Positions 53,644 to 64,000 are shown, numbered from the stretch's first letter. The stretch is DNA of 64,000 bases from Endothia cerciana (GCA_026119935.1 JALRMH010000045.1:1-64000); one strand, 5' to 3'. Translations and numbers: made by a program. The notes: a model not told the origin generated them from the letters alone.

Positions 53644-56215
53644 TCACTGCCACTGCATTCCCTGAAAGCCTACCATCTGCATTGGCTGAGAATTAACAGC
53701 CGTATCTTGTGGGACTGCCGGACCTGCCACATGTCGACGGCGTGGTTTCAGGGTCAGGCTAAGGCGCGCTCGCTTTGCGGGGCGAGGATCGTCCTCGGTC
53801 AGGTCGACAAAGGCAGCCTGACTCTGAGGCAACACGTACCGGGTAGGCTCGGAAACGAGACCAGAAGCCTGCTGGCCCGGCTGTTGGTATTGCTGTGGAA
53901 AGGTCTGAAAGGCCGGCTGCCGCGCTGATTGATGAACCGGCTGGTAGTAGTATTGACCGACAGGCTGCTGGACTGGTTGAAGCTGCTCCAACGGTTGCTC
54001 GATTGACTGCTGGATCTGCTGGTAGCAGTACTGGCCGGCAGGCTGCTGGAGAGGCACAGGCTGCTGGAGAGGCACAGGCTGCTGGAGAGGCACAGGCTGC
54101 TGGAGAGGCACAGGCTGCTGGAGAGGCACAGGCTGCTGGGCCTGTTGCTGGTATAAGAATTGATTGACAGGCTGCTGAGTGGGCTGTAGCTGCTGTGCCT
54201 GTTGAGGCTGCTGTGCCTGTCGAGGCTGCTGGACCTGTTGAGCCTGTTGGGCGGGCTGAGGAGCAGCTGCTTGCTGGTTCTGAGCGGCGACGCCACTTGC
54301 GACGTCAGGACGACGATCGGCCTGGCTTCTCCGGCGCGATTCCTCTGTCTTGACGACCTTGTAGAGAAGTGTCGAGAAACTAAGCAACACCCTGCGAGAC
54401 AGAAGTTAGCCAGACCCGACAGGAATGGGGTCATATGGTAAAGGACAACCACAGACCGCGACAGGCACAGGTGTAGGGGGGTGATACTTACTCTGTAGAA
54501 TCCGCGGCGAAGGTGACGGACTTGCAGTCCTTCAGCTTGCGGGCCGGCTGTCTGAAGTACAGGTCTCCCCAGCGAAGCTCAGCGAGCAGCTTGTGCGAGA
54601 CCTTGACGATCTTGATCCTCCACTCGTGCGAGAGGTTGGCGTCGACGCGGATGGAATTGCCCGGGGTTTTCAGGTACTTTTTGATCTCCCTTGCGACGGT
54701 TCTCCCGCGGGAAGGATCAAGGCCAAGGTTCAGGAAGCAGGTGTTCATATTGGCCTTAGTCTCTGTGGAAGTTTGACAAATTAGCATGCCGCCCGAAGGA
54801 ATCCGGGTGCATGGGGGTCAGAGGTGTGATCGGTACTTACGCAGGACCACGTGCTTCGCCAGAAGCTTGAAGTCAGGTTTGGCAAGGCAGTTGGCCTGGT
54901 ACATCCTGGGAAGCCCAGCCGGCCCTCGCTGCGAGGAAGCGCCCTTCTTCTGCTGCGCTCGTCGACCACGCTTGCGTCGGGGCCCGGTCTGAGCTCGAGT
55001 CGACGGTCGATCTTTCGCTGCTGTGGCTGCAATGTTAACAACCACTTTCTTTCTGGCGCCTGCGGGCTCACCCTCGAGTCCCTTGAGCATGCTCCCGAAG
55101 CCCGGAAGTTTCTTGACCATGTCCTTGGGGCTAGAAGGGTTCTTCTTGGGATTCTTGGCCTTGGCAGTCGAGCTGGTCGGCTTGGCCTTGGCCTTGGCCC
55201 TGTTGGCAGCAGGCTTCGAGACGGCCTGCTTCCTTGCTGCTGCAGGTGTCTTCCGCTTTGCTGCCTTTTGCCCGCCCTGCCCCAAGGCCGCCGACGAGTT
55301 CGTGCGCGGCTGTGCGGCCGACACTGCACCAGACAGCTCGCCGTCTGCGCCGTCGGACGCCACAGGGGCAGAACTTCCCAAAGCATGAGGTGCGGGAGTA
55401 TCAAGAAAAGGGGAACTAACTGCGTTGCCTTGTGAAACTTGCGATCGTCCACGGGGAAGTGGAGGTGGAGCGACCGCGTTCTCGCGAGGAGAGGGTTCGG
55501 CAGAAAGGGCAGTAGAGGAAGTGTCCACCTGGTCAGCGGCATCAATCGCCGCCATGAACTCAGTTTCAAAATCATCGGGGAAGCCGCCGTCGGCGTCCTC
55601 GTCCTGTCGCTGCTCGTCGATGGCCGCCATACACTGTGCCTCGAAATCGTCGGGGAATTCGTCAGTGGCATCCTCACCCTGTTGCTGCTCACCGGTCGCA
55701 GCCATGTATCCTGCGTCGGGTCCGCCGTCCGCACTGGGGTCTGCGCCTGAGGCCGCAGCCGTCTCCACCACACTGGCGCGGTTCTTGTCCTCATCTGCGG
55801 CGTCCTCGAGCGTGATGCCCATCATCGCACACCACTCCGCCTCCGACATCTCATCGGAGCCGTCGCTGTCGTTGTTCTTCTTCTCGGCGGGCTGCCACTT
55901 GGTGAACTTGCCAGCCTTCCACTCGTCCACGGCCTTCTGCCGGTGCTCGTCCTCCAGGTAGTAGTCCCAGATGTAATCCTGCTCCTTGTCGTTGCGGTCC
56001 CAGATGCCCTGTTTTCCGGTCCAAGGGTCGATGAACTCGACAAAGTCTGGAACATGGAAGGGGTCGTCAGAAGCAGAGGGTGGGCCCAGCTCGATCTCGA
56101 GCTCGTATGCCTTGACCCGCTTCTTCCGCCCCTGGGCAGGCTTGGGGACGGGCTCCGGGGTGGTAGGGCCGGAAGAGGGCATCATGCTGCTGGGGGAGAC
56201 TGAAGATGCTGACAT
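53644..56215 (-). CDS. Unrecognised 797-aa fungal protein with internal repeats
   Basis: I do not recognise this protein. Exons are 56215-54841, 54762-54492 and 54391-53644; every junction keeps frame (phases 1 and 2) with good GTAAGT donors. N-terminal block (about 30-110) is charged and aromatic: DFVEFIDPWTGKQGIWDRND, then DYIWDYYLEDEHRQK. Next comes a short acidic repeat, roughly FPDDFExxxMAAIDEQ, in two clear copies and a third partial (YMAATGEQQQ) before them. A Lys/Ala/Pro-rich stretch (about 345-440, with KRKTPAAARKQAVSKPA and GPRRKRGRRAQQKKGA) is nuclear-like. A compact globular-looking segment spans exons 1-2 (about 445-550, with TCFLNLGLDPSRGRTVAREI and LSHEWRIKIVKVSHKLLAEL). The C-terminal third is Gln/Pro-rich with five perfect VPLQQP units. 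Near the end come VDLTEDDPRPAKRARLSLTL, a possible nuclear signal and SUMO-interaction-like VDLTEDD. A nuclear DNA- or RNA-associated role is a guess. Confidence 0.75.
54041..54130. repeat. 18-bp minisatellite, five perfect copies
   Basis: GGCTGCTGGAGAGGCACA repeats five times without a mismatch, encoding VPLQQP units on the minus strand inside the unrecognised 797-aa protein. Confidence 0.95.
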
Positions 56216-56400
56216 GGCGAGTGATGTCAAAGGAGGATTGTTAGGGGGAGGAGGATGAATGGTGTTGGATGGACGATGATGAATGATGTGATGATGTGAT
56301 GAACGATCCGAAGGTGGATGGGGAGTGTTTTTGAAGGTTGATGCGGAGGTGGATGAAAGGGATGTTCGACAACGATGTCGCTGGTTGATCTGGAGGCAGA

Positions 56401-56494
56401 TGAGAAATGATGTTCCTGCTTGACCCGGAGGTGGGTGAGAGGTGATGTTGCTGGTTGGGGCGGAGTCGGATGAGAAATGATGTTGCTGGTTGAC
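56401..56494. repeat. 35-bp imperfect tandem repeat
   Basis: TGAGARRTGATGTT followed by a CTGSTTG core recurs at 56401, 56436 and 56471, exactly 35 bp apart, with a more diverged copy just before (about 56350). It lies about 200-280 bp upstream of the ATG of the 797-aa protein. Confidence 0.8.
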
Positions 56495-56936
56495 AAAAGA
56501 AATGATGTGGAGAATGTATGGGACAAATATTCCCACCAAAGTTGTAATTCGTAATGTTCGTAATTCGTGTTAGCTGCGAGCGCCCCGCGCTGGCTGGCTG
56601 GCTGTCGATGTCGCGATGAAGGAGGGGTGAGCCCCAGCGTCGAGTGGTGGGGCGCTGTGAGGGCTCAGTGTCACCTCACCAAGGGCGACGAGGTAGGTAG
56701 TCAGGATGTGGAGAGAAGGTTGTTAATGGGGTTGCGGGGGAGGGCTTGGTCGCAGCTTGTGAGAGAAGCGTTGTTGCTGAACGAAGATGGAAATGGTGAA
56801 GGTGAAGTGAGGTGAAGTTCTGCCTAAATTTGAGCCGCCTGTCATTTGCAGTGGAGTTCGCCTACACGTAAACCGTGCTACCCTTCACAACAGCACGAGA
56901 TAATATGTGCACTCCTGGATATTAAGCTAATATTCC

Positions 56937-57117
56937 CATTGGGGACAATAAAGGCCAGGCTAGAGCAACAGCGAATTATTCGCAAACAATTTTTGATTGG
57001 CTGCTGGCCGATTTTCAGCAATGCAATTGTTTTCCTCAACTTCTGTAGCTGTCTCTGATTGGCCAGTGGTAATTTTGCTCAATTTTTTGCACAGTGCACA
57101 GTACAGTTCCCCCAGTG
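56937..57117. mobile_element. Candidate miniature inverted-repeat element
   Basis: 181 bp, distinctly AT-rich. Its left end reads CATTGGGGACAATAAA and its right end, inverted, CACTGGGGGAACTGTA, imperfect terminal inverted repeats sharing CAnTGGGG. No clean target duplication is seen. The ends resemble those of the mariner element at 44808 (CAGTGGGGGGACAA), so it may be a non-autonomous relative. Low confidence. Confidence 0.35.
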
Positions 57118-58571
57118 CGATGGCTGGCTTAACAACAGCATTGGCCACTCACCTTTTGGGAGGCGTCCTGCGCAGCATGATGTGGCCTATGAGCTCTTTG
57201 TATGATTTCCAACGTGGCAGAGGTGCTGAAGATGCTGAGGATTATCGTGAGCCGGAGCACTGTGGTGTCTTCGTTGAGACCTGGATACGGAGTAATTACC
57301 TAGGTACTGACCGCCTGGGTGAGCTGGGGGCGATGCGAAAACCTGATATTGGACCTGGAATCAGCACATTTGGCAGCTGCTTGCAGGATGGTGATTCTGA
57401 GGATCATCTCACGTCTGATTGTGTCCAGATACGTCAGCTTCGAAGTTTCGATAGCACATTGTCCCTCTGTCCGATCATGATACGATGACCGGGTCCGTCT
57501 TCGTTCTAGCCCGTTTAGGCCCAGCTTCAGCCTTGTCCCATGTGGAGGTGGAGCCAGTATCAGCCTCGTCTGGGCGTTGTGTGCCAGAAGCGCGAAGGCG
57601 GCAGTCCAAGCCTTGAGGATAGCTCTGAGAGGACCTGGGTTGGAAAGACGGCGCTTTCGCGGTCCTGGCTCGGCTGGAATATCGTCTAAATAAGAACACA
57701 CAAAGCCTAGATGTGATTTGCGCAATTTGGGAAGATACCAGTGGTATTTGAAGCATAACGCTCGCTCGATGTCTCCATTCTAGATTCTCTCGGCCGTGGT
57801 GCGAGGGTGTAGAAGAGAAATATCCCGACCATTATAACTAATGTATGTAGAAAAAGAAGGCTGCCTCTCGAGCATGACACCATGAATATCGGGTCTTGCG
57901 CCCTCCCCCACCCCCTAGTCCCATTCTCCTATTGCACTGAAATCGGTCAGAATCAGAGATGCTTGATTCCAGAAATTGTCTTTTAAAAACAGTGCGTATT
58001 TTTGTGTGTGGTTTTTTGGTTGGTTGGTTGTTTTTTTTTGGTTTTCTTTTTGGCCCCCGTCAAATCTTTTTGCCAGCACCGGGCTTCTTGGAACATAGTG
58101 TGTTCAGATAGTGTTTCAGGTGCCCAAATGACGATCGGAGGCGGAATCTGATGGTTTGCTTGCTCTATGTGTCACAAGCGGCTTTCGGTGTTCGAGGAAA
58201 ATAAAGCTTGATGTCCGAGGTCGCGCGTTTGTAGTTGGAAAGGATATCTGGGTGGAGGTCGATTGCTCGAAAAAAAAATAATAAAATCTCGACGGCGGAA
58301 GGAAAATCAAGGTCCTAAGCATTGATCCAGAAACTCCTTAACTTTTTGGAAACCGTTGTCGGTCGCCCGAACTATGCACCTCTTCTAGAGAAATCAAGAA
58401 AGGAAACTCTTGGAAACAAGATCGCGTAGGTTCAAGTTGCCAAAGGGGTATCTCGAATTGACGTCGGTATGTTGTAAGGGAAAAACCGGAGCGTTCTTTG
58501 ATGAAAGTCGATTATTGGATTGAGCGTAGGTCGAGGTTCTTAGTAAACAAATAACTGAGTCCTGCACTCCC

Positions 58572-60368
58572 CTAATGCCCAGAAGGCCCAGGGGACTGGT
58601 GCTGGTTGTCTTGCTGCTCCCGAGGTCCAGTTGCCCATCCCGCCTCGTGCGGTGGTCTGGCGAATGGTGGAAATTGTGTCTGAAGAGGCTGTGGAGGCGC
58701 GTGCTGTGGTCCAAAGCCTCCAGGCGCCTGAGCTGCGGCCGGGGAGGACGAGGGCTGGTCGAAACGTAGCGGAGGGAGTCTCGCGCTCGGAGGAGCAGAG
58801 GCAGTAGGCGTGGTGAGTCCTTGAGTGACGATAGGAGGCAAGGTGCTCGGCGGCTGGGCTGGCCGGATGGGATACGGAACAGAGCCAAAGTCGGCTGCGG
58901 GAGGGTCTGTCCTTCGCCGTCGCGTCGGCCTTTCCAGCTCGCCGGAATAGGGTGGCGGGTGTTGTTGCTGCTGCTGCATTGGAGACGGAGAGGCAGCAGG
59001 AGGGTTGGCACCGGCGACGAAAGAGCCTGCAAAAGAGGCCTCTGCAGGTCGTGCCGGACTGGGCGCAATGAGCGAAGAACGAGGACTTGGAGGCCCGCGC
59101 TCTGCATGTTCCCTGATTTCCGGAGTCCTCAAAACAAGTTCTCGCAGTCTGTTCCTCTCGTTGCGGTAGAAGTCACGTTCCGCCTGCAGCTCTTGGGCAT
59201 GCCTACTCACGTCCCTATTCTCGGCTTCCAGTCGTTGCAAGGTCTCCTTCATATCCTTGTCCCGCTCTTTCTTCCGTGCCCGGAACCTTGCAGAAGCACC
59301 AGCGTTGCGATGTCGCTTCTCGTCGGCCTGTCGTGATCCTTGGTGCACGTCCAATGGCACTGTGATGTGTTCGCCTGTATTCGTCTGGAGCGTAAGATGA
59401 GGCTGTACTTCCGAGCCTCGAACACCACCCCCGCCAGTGTGTAAGGCACTGAATATAGCGGTAGACAAATTTGCATCCCCAGAAGGTCCACCTTGTGGTG
59501 AATAAGTCGCAGGCCTCCCCTGAGGGAGCCCATACTGCCCCTGCGGATATGCAGGAATGCCCTGCGGGCTTTGTCCTACCATTCCAGTCTGAGAAGGGGT
59601 CGAGGGAAATTGGAAAGCAGGCGCGCCAGAATAAGCGGGCTGCGAGAACGAGCGAGGTGTCGCCGTCAGGGGCGGCACAGAAGCAAGTGGGGTCGTTCGC
59701 GGAGACTGCTGAGGCACGCCCGGAGGAGGCCCTGGAAAGGAGGGCGCATCCTGCGCCGCGCCTGATCGACCAAGTGTAGGTGTTGGGATTCCAAGTGGCG
59801 GCTGGGGGTCGGCGTAGCTTGAAGGCGTCGCAGAGCGACTAAAGCTTGGTGGCCTGGGAGACCTCGGGGTCAAGATTCTCCTCGCAGCACCCAACGCTGG
59901 ATGAGTTGGTCGCGCGGGGGTCGGCGATCCCTGCTGAACGAAGGGTGAGACTGAAGCAGCCTGAACAGGAGCAAATGCTGCCCCTGGAGGCCCGCCGTAG
60001 ACAGGCCCTGGCCCATAGGCTTGGTATGGGGATCCAGAAACGCCATACTGCCTCGTCCCTGCGCTGGATGGGGAGCTGCCGCCCTCGAGAGGTCGTTGAA
60101 CGGACGGCGAAGGGCCAATATGTTGTTCTCTTGGATCGGATGGGTTCAGAATTGTGTGGACCCCGATTGTTCTAGGAGTAGCTTGCCGTGGCGGTTCGTG
60201 GACTGGGACGAGTGACAGGCCGCCAGAATCTCGGGAAGGGTCAGCTCCACCGTCATTGTGAGAACGTTGTCTTGGCAGCGTGGAAGGGGGCGAGGCATGA
60301 GCACCCGTCGACTGCGCATAGGAGCTGGAACGAGAAGGTGGGCGAGAGGTAGGACCCCTATGCGACAT
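58572..60368 (-). CDS. bZIP transcription factor
   Basis: Nuclear DNA-binding regulator. Single exon, 598 aa from ATG 60368 (MSHRGPTSRPPSRSSSYAQS). The basic region is at about residues 347-370, KRHRNAGASARFRARKKE, with the Asn-x2-Ala-Ser-x-Arg core of the Gcn4/Cys-3 type. A leucine-zipper-like helix follows to about 412 (LQRLEAENRDVSRHAQEL). Just before the basic region is a conserved-looking strand segment (NTGEHITVPLDVHQGSRQAD). Near the N-terminus (about 67-77) TIGVHTILNPS looks like a short conserved linear motif. Most of the rest is Pro/Ser/Gln-rich and probably disordered, with a poly-Gln stretch near 470 and a possible nuclear signal RPTRRRRTDPP near 487. The target genes cannot be told from sequence; Cys-3/MetR and Gcn4/CpcA are only related in the basic region. 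Confidence 0.9.
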   Translation of the reverse strand: MSHRGPTSRPPSRSSSYAQSTGAHASPPSTLPRQRSHNDGGADPSRDSGGLSLVPVHEPPRQATPRTIGVHTILNPSDPREQHIGPSPSVQRPLEGGSSPSSAGTRQYGVSGSPYQAYGPGPVYGGPPGAAFAPVQAASVSPFVQQGSPTPARPTHPALGAARRILTPRSPRPPSFSRSATPSSYADPQPPLGIPTPTLGRSGAAQDAPSFPGPPPGVPQQSPRTTPLASVPPLTATPRSFSQPAYSGAPAFQFPSTPSQTGMVGQSPQGIPAYPQGQYGLPQGRPATYSPQGGPSGDANLSTAIFSALHTGGGGVRGSEVQPHLTLQTNTGEHITVPLDVHQGSRQADEKRHRNAGASARFRARKKERDKDMKETLQRLEAENRDVSRHAQELQAERDFYRNERNRLRELVLRTPEIREHAERGPPSPRSSLIAPSPARPAEASFAGSFVAGANPPAASPSPMQQQQQHPPPYSGELERPTRRRRTDPPAADFGSVPYPIRPAQPPSTLPPIVTQGLTTPTASAPPSARLPPLRFDQPSSSPAAAQAPGGFGPQHAPPQPLQTQFPPFARPPHEAGWATGPREQQDNQHQSPGPSGH

Positions 60369-61660
60369 CGAGACCTTTTCGCCTTCGCGTTGAGGATCCG
60401 GTGGAGCCGGACATTGACCACCGCGCTCCTCCTTCAACAACAGACGGGACTCCGGCTCGAAACCAAGGCCAGTTGAGTTGCTCCAAAATCGCGGTGAATC
60501 AGCTCGATCTGCCTCAGTTGCTCCGTGTGTCCCGGCTGGAGTTTCCTGGTTGTCTCCGTCAAGCCGGCCCCTCGGAGGGTTGGTGGGACACCAGGGAAGA
60601 GATTGGACAGCCAGGGCGAAAGATTTATGTGAGAACCGTCTTGTGGTGCGTGGCTGTGGTTGAGATTTGAATTACAGGGTCGCGTGCCGTCTCACTGGTC
60701 ATACAGAAGCCAGTTTTGTTGACCAAGACGCAGCAGTCACTGCTGGATATCGGCGGGTCAAGACGTCTCGAGACGTTGCAGGATTACTGCCGTAGGGAGC
60801 AGTCTGTCCCGGGGGTAGCTACTATCCCGGGTCTTACATACGAGTGCCGAGGGAGGATATTCGGTCGGAAATGCCCGTTGTTTGGTGGGTAATGGCACTG
60901 GTCGTCGGTGGCTTGCTTCAAATATAAGGGACCACGATCTGTAGACGAGGCGAAATGAGCTTAGCTGAGGTGAAAGGGGTGACGGATACAATATGCGCGT
61001 GCGATGAAGATTGGGAGCAGCACCCAGTGGAAGTGACTGGCAAGGTTGCGTGCATGGCGTGGACCAGTCACGTCGATTATGACAAGCCTGAAGCACTGGA
61101 TGGCCACCTCAACCCTTCTGCACTAGATAGGGCCAGAGCGTAAATGAGTGGTCCTGAGCCAAGTATTTCTCACACTTCAGTGGTGTGAGATGGTCCCTAT
61201 GCTTGGTAGATAAGAAGTGGGGGGTGTATATCGTGGAGGAAAGACAGACATGGGAAGAATGACGCTTCGTCGTGGGGCGAGTCAGGCGAGGAAGACCAAG
61301 CAAAGCAAGCTGTATGGCTCAAGGAAACTCACTGGATTTTGATGGCCTAGATTGCCTCCAAGGAATGGAGTCGCACGTCGTCTTTCTGTGTTGTCCAAGA
61401 CGTCGGCGATCCGGTCTGCGTGGGCGCCTCTCGAGCTTAGCTCCACTTCTGACATCCGAGCAGGTCAGACAGGCTTTCTCTCGTGGGGGAGGTGTCAACA
61501 AGAGAAGGGAATTGAACTAAAATATCTCCGTGGGTACTCCTGTCTTCTATGCCCACGGTTTTCTGCTGCTCCCGCGCCATTCTCATCTGGGAAATGGGTA
61601 CTATGGTACTGGCTTGGAAAGGATGGGGCATGGTGTGGAGCTCACAGACGAGGTTGTGGT

Positions 61661-61710
61661 GTCTGGGTGTCTGGGTCTCTGGGTTTCTGGGTCTCTGGGT
61701 CTCTGGGTAT
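61661..61710. repeat. 8-bp CTGGGTNT tandem repeat
   Basis: About six copies of CTGGGTNT with changes limited mostly to the seventh base, in the gene-free right end. Confidence 0.85.
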
Positions 61711-63188
61711 GAGCCGGGGTGCATGCTGCATGCCCAGGGTTGGCCCATGCCTTCCTAGGTGGATCCCGTGCGGATGCTGCGATGGTTGGAAAGCCGTAAA
61801 GCTAATGCTGCTGAGTGATGTCCCAGGGTCTCTCGAGCGTTCCGAGAACTCTCTGGCTCCTCCTCCTGCTGACCCGACAGCGCTGTGCTTGACAGTATGA
61901 CCGTTTCCCAGCCTACCTATGGAGCCGGGGCAAGACACTGGAACCCCAAAGATATGAACGGTGGGCCCTGAGAGGCCTGACGAGTCTGAGAGTCCTCGAG
62001 GGATAGCCGCTCACCGACAGCTGGCCATCGAAATGCACATAAGGCGATAGTTGTGAAGATACAAAGGGTACCGATAGCTGCCGGGAAGGAGGCCTGGATG
62101 CGTGATCTACTGGGGGTCGTCTGGGCTGGGCTGTCGCAGATGTACCTGTACCTAGATGGCACCTGGCACACAACCCACTGTCTTGGGAATGGGGATAGGA
62201 TTTATGGGAGGGGGGGGGGGGGGAAGGGAGTGTTCCGTACCCCGGCTGTGCTTCCCCAGCGCCATCGACCTTTTAGATGTCAAGCGGAGTCTGACAGGTA
62301 GCAGTCAGCGGGCAACAAGGCGCTGCGATACCCAGGCTGTTGACCAAAGCATCGCCTTGACCCTTGTCAAGATGACAAGCATAGGCTGTTAAGCGATGTG
62401 TAGGAATTTAGATCCGGACGGTCGTACTCGCGTGATTGCAATTCCACGGCAGGCATCCGCCCACAGACAGTAGTGGCGATTCGAGTAGTCCAAGTCCCGG
62501 GGGCTGAAGCGAGGGGATACGTCGCAGCCTACTTTGTAGATGTGTGGGCCAGATACTGTTGACAAAGTAGAGACGAGTCTTTCGACCTCGGGCTGTCGTA
62601 GCCGCGATGGCCGAGGCGAGGCGCGCGATGATTGATCTCGCCTCTTCGGTACCTGCATGAAGCGGAATAGATCGCCTCACCAAGCTGCGCGGCAAACCGA
62701 CCATGAATGATCATGCAGACCGAGATCTCCCAGACCTCAGCTTGGCGCCTCGTGGTGCGGTACGCGATGTAGCCGATAGAGGGAGCGCAAGGTCGCCCCA
62801 TTCGTGAGCTCAGAGCAAGACAGAGACAGTATAGTGGTTGAACTCGTATGAAAACAGATGATGCTCCTCGTGGGCTCGGTGCCAGGCGGGACTGGGCGTG
62901 AGAAGGACCCCACGACCAGTCGTGAATGGATATTGACTCGAAGCCAACAAGGGCGAGACCCGTGTGCGACCAAGAGAGTGCTGTGCGCAACATCCTGAAC
63001 CGGCGGGCCAAGGAGATTAGGATTGTGACCTCTACCACAGTGGCATCTGGAGTGTGGGATTGAAGAACATGGCAGGGGCCAGGATGGCAGACAAGGTCTT
63101 CATGCCAAGATACATGGGCCCCCCCCCTGACGAAGTTGGGATGGCGCAACGATGCACGAAGTATCAGAGTCGAAGAGTGGAAGCGACC

Positions 63189-63208
63189 GGTGGTGGTGGT
63201 GGTGGTGG
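63189..63208. repeat. (GGT)n microsatellite
   Basis: Six to seven GGT units in intergenic DNA. Confidence 0.9.
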
Positions 63209-64000
63209 CGTACTCTGCTTCTCGTACCGGTACTTGTGAGGTCCTGTGACCCCTTGGAGCGGTGACAGCGCCACAATTGTGGTCAGACACCATGGCACTG
63301 GGAGCCTCTGGTTATGACGGGGAGCATAGCTGACGTGAAGCGTGCAAGGGGGGGGGGGGCCGACTGAGAGACGGTGAGCATTATCTGCTGCAGGCGAACG
63401 GTCCGCCCGACGGCGCTTCAACGCGGCAAACCGGAAGGAACGACACGTCAACACAGACGCAGAATAGAGGCAGAAACTAGCAAAGGAGCTAGGTAATAAG
63501 GCGAGACAAGAGGCGGTGGTGCCAGTGGTGGTGGTAGCCATGCATGCACATGTGCGGTGAGGTGAGGCTGGACCCGGACTGGAGCCGCCGTTGGTCGTCA
63601 GGGCCTGCAGGAAAGCGGAGCTCTCTGGAAAGGTAAAATGCTTGGGTCCAAATGCTGACGAACATCGAACGCACGGAAGACCCAAGAGCCAGATCCATCG
63701 TTCGGCTGCAGCGGTGCCCACTGGATTCCTGGCGCTGATGCCTGTCATGATAGCATCGAGAGTGGGTCCGCGACGGACGGGATGCCATGCACGAGGGTGA
63801 TGAGTGACCACCCTGCCACTGCCACCGCCTGCCACCTGGGCACCCTGTCATGCTCCTCCTGCACGACGACGTCGGCGAAGGGGCCAGTGACACCACCCTG
63901 CTGGGGAGACTCCACACCCGCCATCCACGCCGATTGCGGTGCAGTCCATCACAGTGCGGTGAGGGAGGTAGAGCGGGCCCGCTGTTGTCAAGTGAGGTGG

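Larger units (their letters stand above)
56216..58571. other. 2.36-kb region between two minus-strand genes
   Basis: Holds the leader/promoter of the 797-aa protein with a 35-bp repeat (56401-56494), an AT-rich candidate miniature transposon (56937-57117), and the bZIP gene's 3' region with T-rich tracts near 58009-58050. ORFs around 57000-57756 on both strands have no recognised domain. Confidence 0.55.
60369..64000. other. 3.6-kb region without a supported gene
   Basis: Upstream of the bZIP gene to the window end. Open frames up to 254 codons occur (for example 62529-63293 and 63164-63835, minus) but carry no domain, no splice-linked partner and mixed composition. Contains the 8-bp repeat at 61661-61710, a run of about 13 G near 62211-62223, a GGT repeat at 63189-63208 and a G run near 63350-63358. 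Confidence 0.55.

Noticed and set aside
53895..54167. Plus-strand frame encoding AAGEAQ repeats
   Set aside because: It is the antisense of the VPLQQP minisatellite; the minus-strand frame links by splicing to two further exons.
57119..57488. Possible small gene starting just after the candidate miniature element
   Set aside because: Opens at the element edge, no domain and no intron signals. A minus-strand frame covers the same place equally well.
61661..61710. Telomere-like array
   Set aside because: The unit CTGGGTNT does not match TTAGGG, and genes lie within about 1.3 kb on only one side with no terminal repeats.
62529..63293. 254-codon open frame on the minus strand
   Set aside because: No domain, no plausible composition for a folded protein, overlaps other frames of similar length, no splice partner.
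63164..63835. 223-codon open frame on the minus strand
   Set aside because: Its end is made of GGT-repeat translation (poly-Pro), and the rest has no recognisable motif.

Overview
The window comes from the nuclear genome of a filamentous ascomycete (Pezizomycotina, most likely Sordariomycetes). The evidence is short 50-140 nt GT-AG introns with CTGAC/CTAAC-like branch sites, monocistronic genes on both strands, fungal-specific orthologues (HapE/Hap5, Slp1, Laa1, Fmp32, Pet100, thymine 7-hydroxylase) and long gene-free gaps. I assigned about 22 protein genes. Most exon structures were rebuilt by hand from splice signals and frame continuity.

Layout. 0.4-10 kb: RSM10 (mitoribosomal uS10m) and FCF2 (rRNA processing) on minus, HAP5/hapE (CCAAT-binding complex) on plus, SEC15 (exocyst) on minus. 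11.7-14.2 kb: a Mei2-like RNA-binding protein. 15-20 kb: a divergent pair, the SUN-domain protein SLP1 and the mitochondrial coiled-coil protein FMP32. 20.2-26.5 kb: the giant HEAT-repeat gene LAA1, divergent from a TACO1/Dpc29-type mitochondrial translation factor. 28.2-30.7 kb: PET100 and SMP3. 32.6-37 kb: SKP1, RPL39 and ARL1. 37-40.3 kb: gene-free. 40.3-44.4 kb: a small fungal protein, PHS1-type hydroxyacyl-CoA dehydratase and a lipase-like alpha/beta hydrolase. 44.8-46.2 kb: a decayed Tc1/mariner transposon with both ends and TA duplication visible. 46.6-49.7 kb: a divergent pair encoding an ACMSD-family decarboxylase resembling isoorotate decarboxylase and thymine 7-hydroxylase. 50.4-53 kb: a J-domain protein and IBA57. 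53.6-56.2 kb: an unrecognised 797-aa repeat-bearing protein. 58.6-60.4 kb: a bZIP transcription factor. 60.4-64 kb: no gene that I can support.

How the genes fit together. The clearest functional unit is the thymine 7-hydroxylase / isoorotate-decarboxylase-like pair, which together would turn thymine into uracil (pyrimidine salvage) from one shared promoter. Mitochondrial genes are frequent: RSM10, FMP32, TACO1-like, PET100 and IBA57. TACO1-like and PET100 are convergent neighbours and both serve cytochrome c oxidase. The rest are housekeeping genes of secretion, ribosome biogenesis, lipid/GPI synthesis and ubiquitin ligase function, with no sign of a biosynthetic cluster. Genes from about 41 to 53 kb use almost only G/C-ending codons, unlike LAA1, TACO1 or SMP3.
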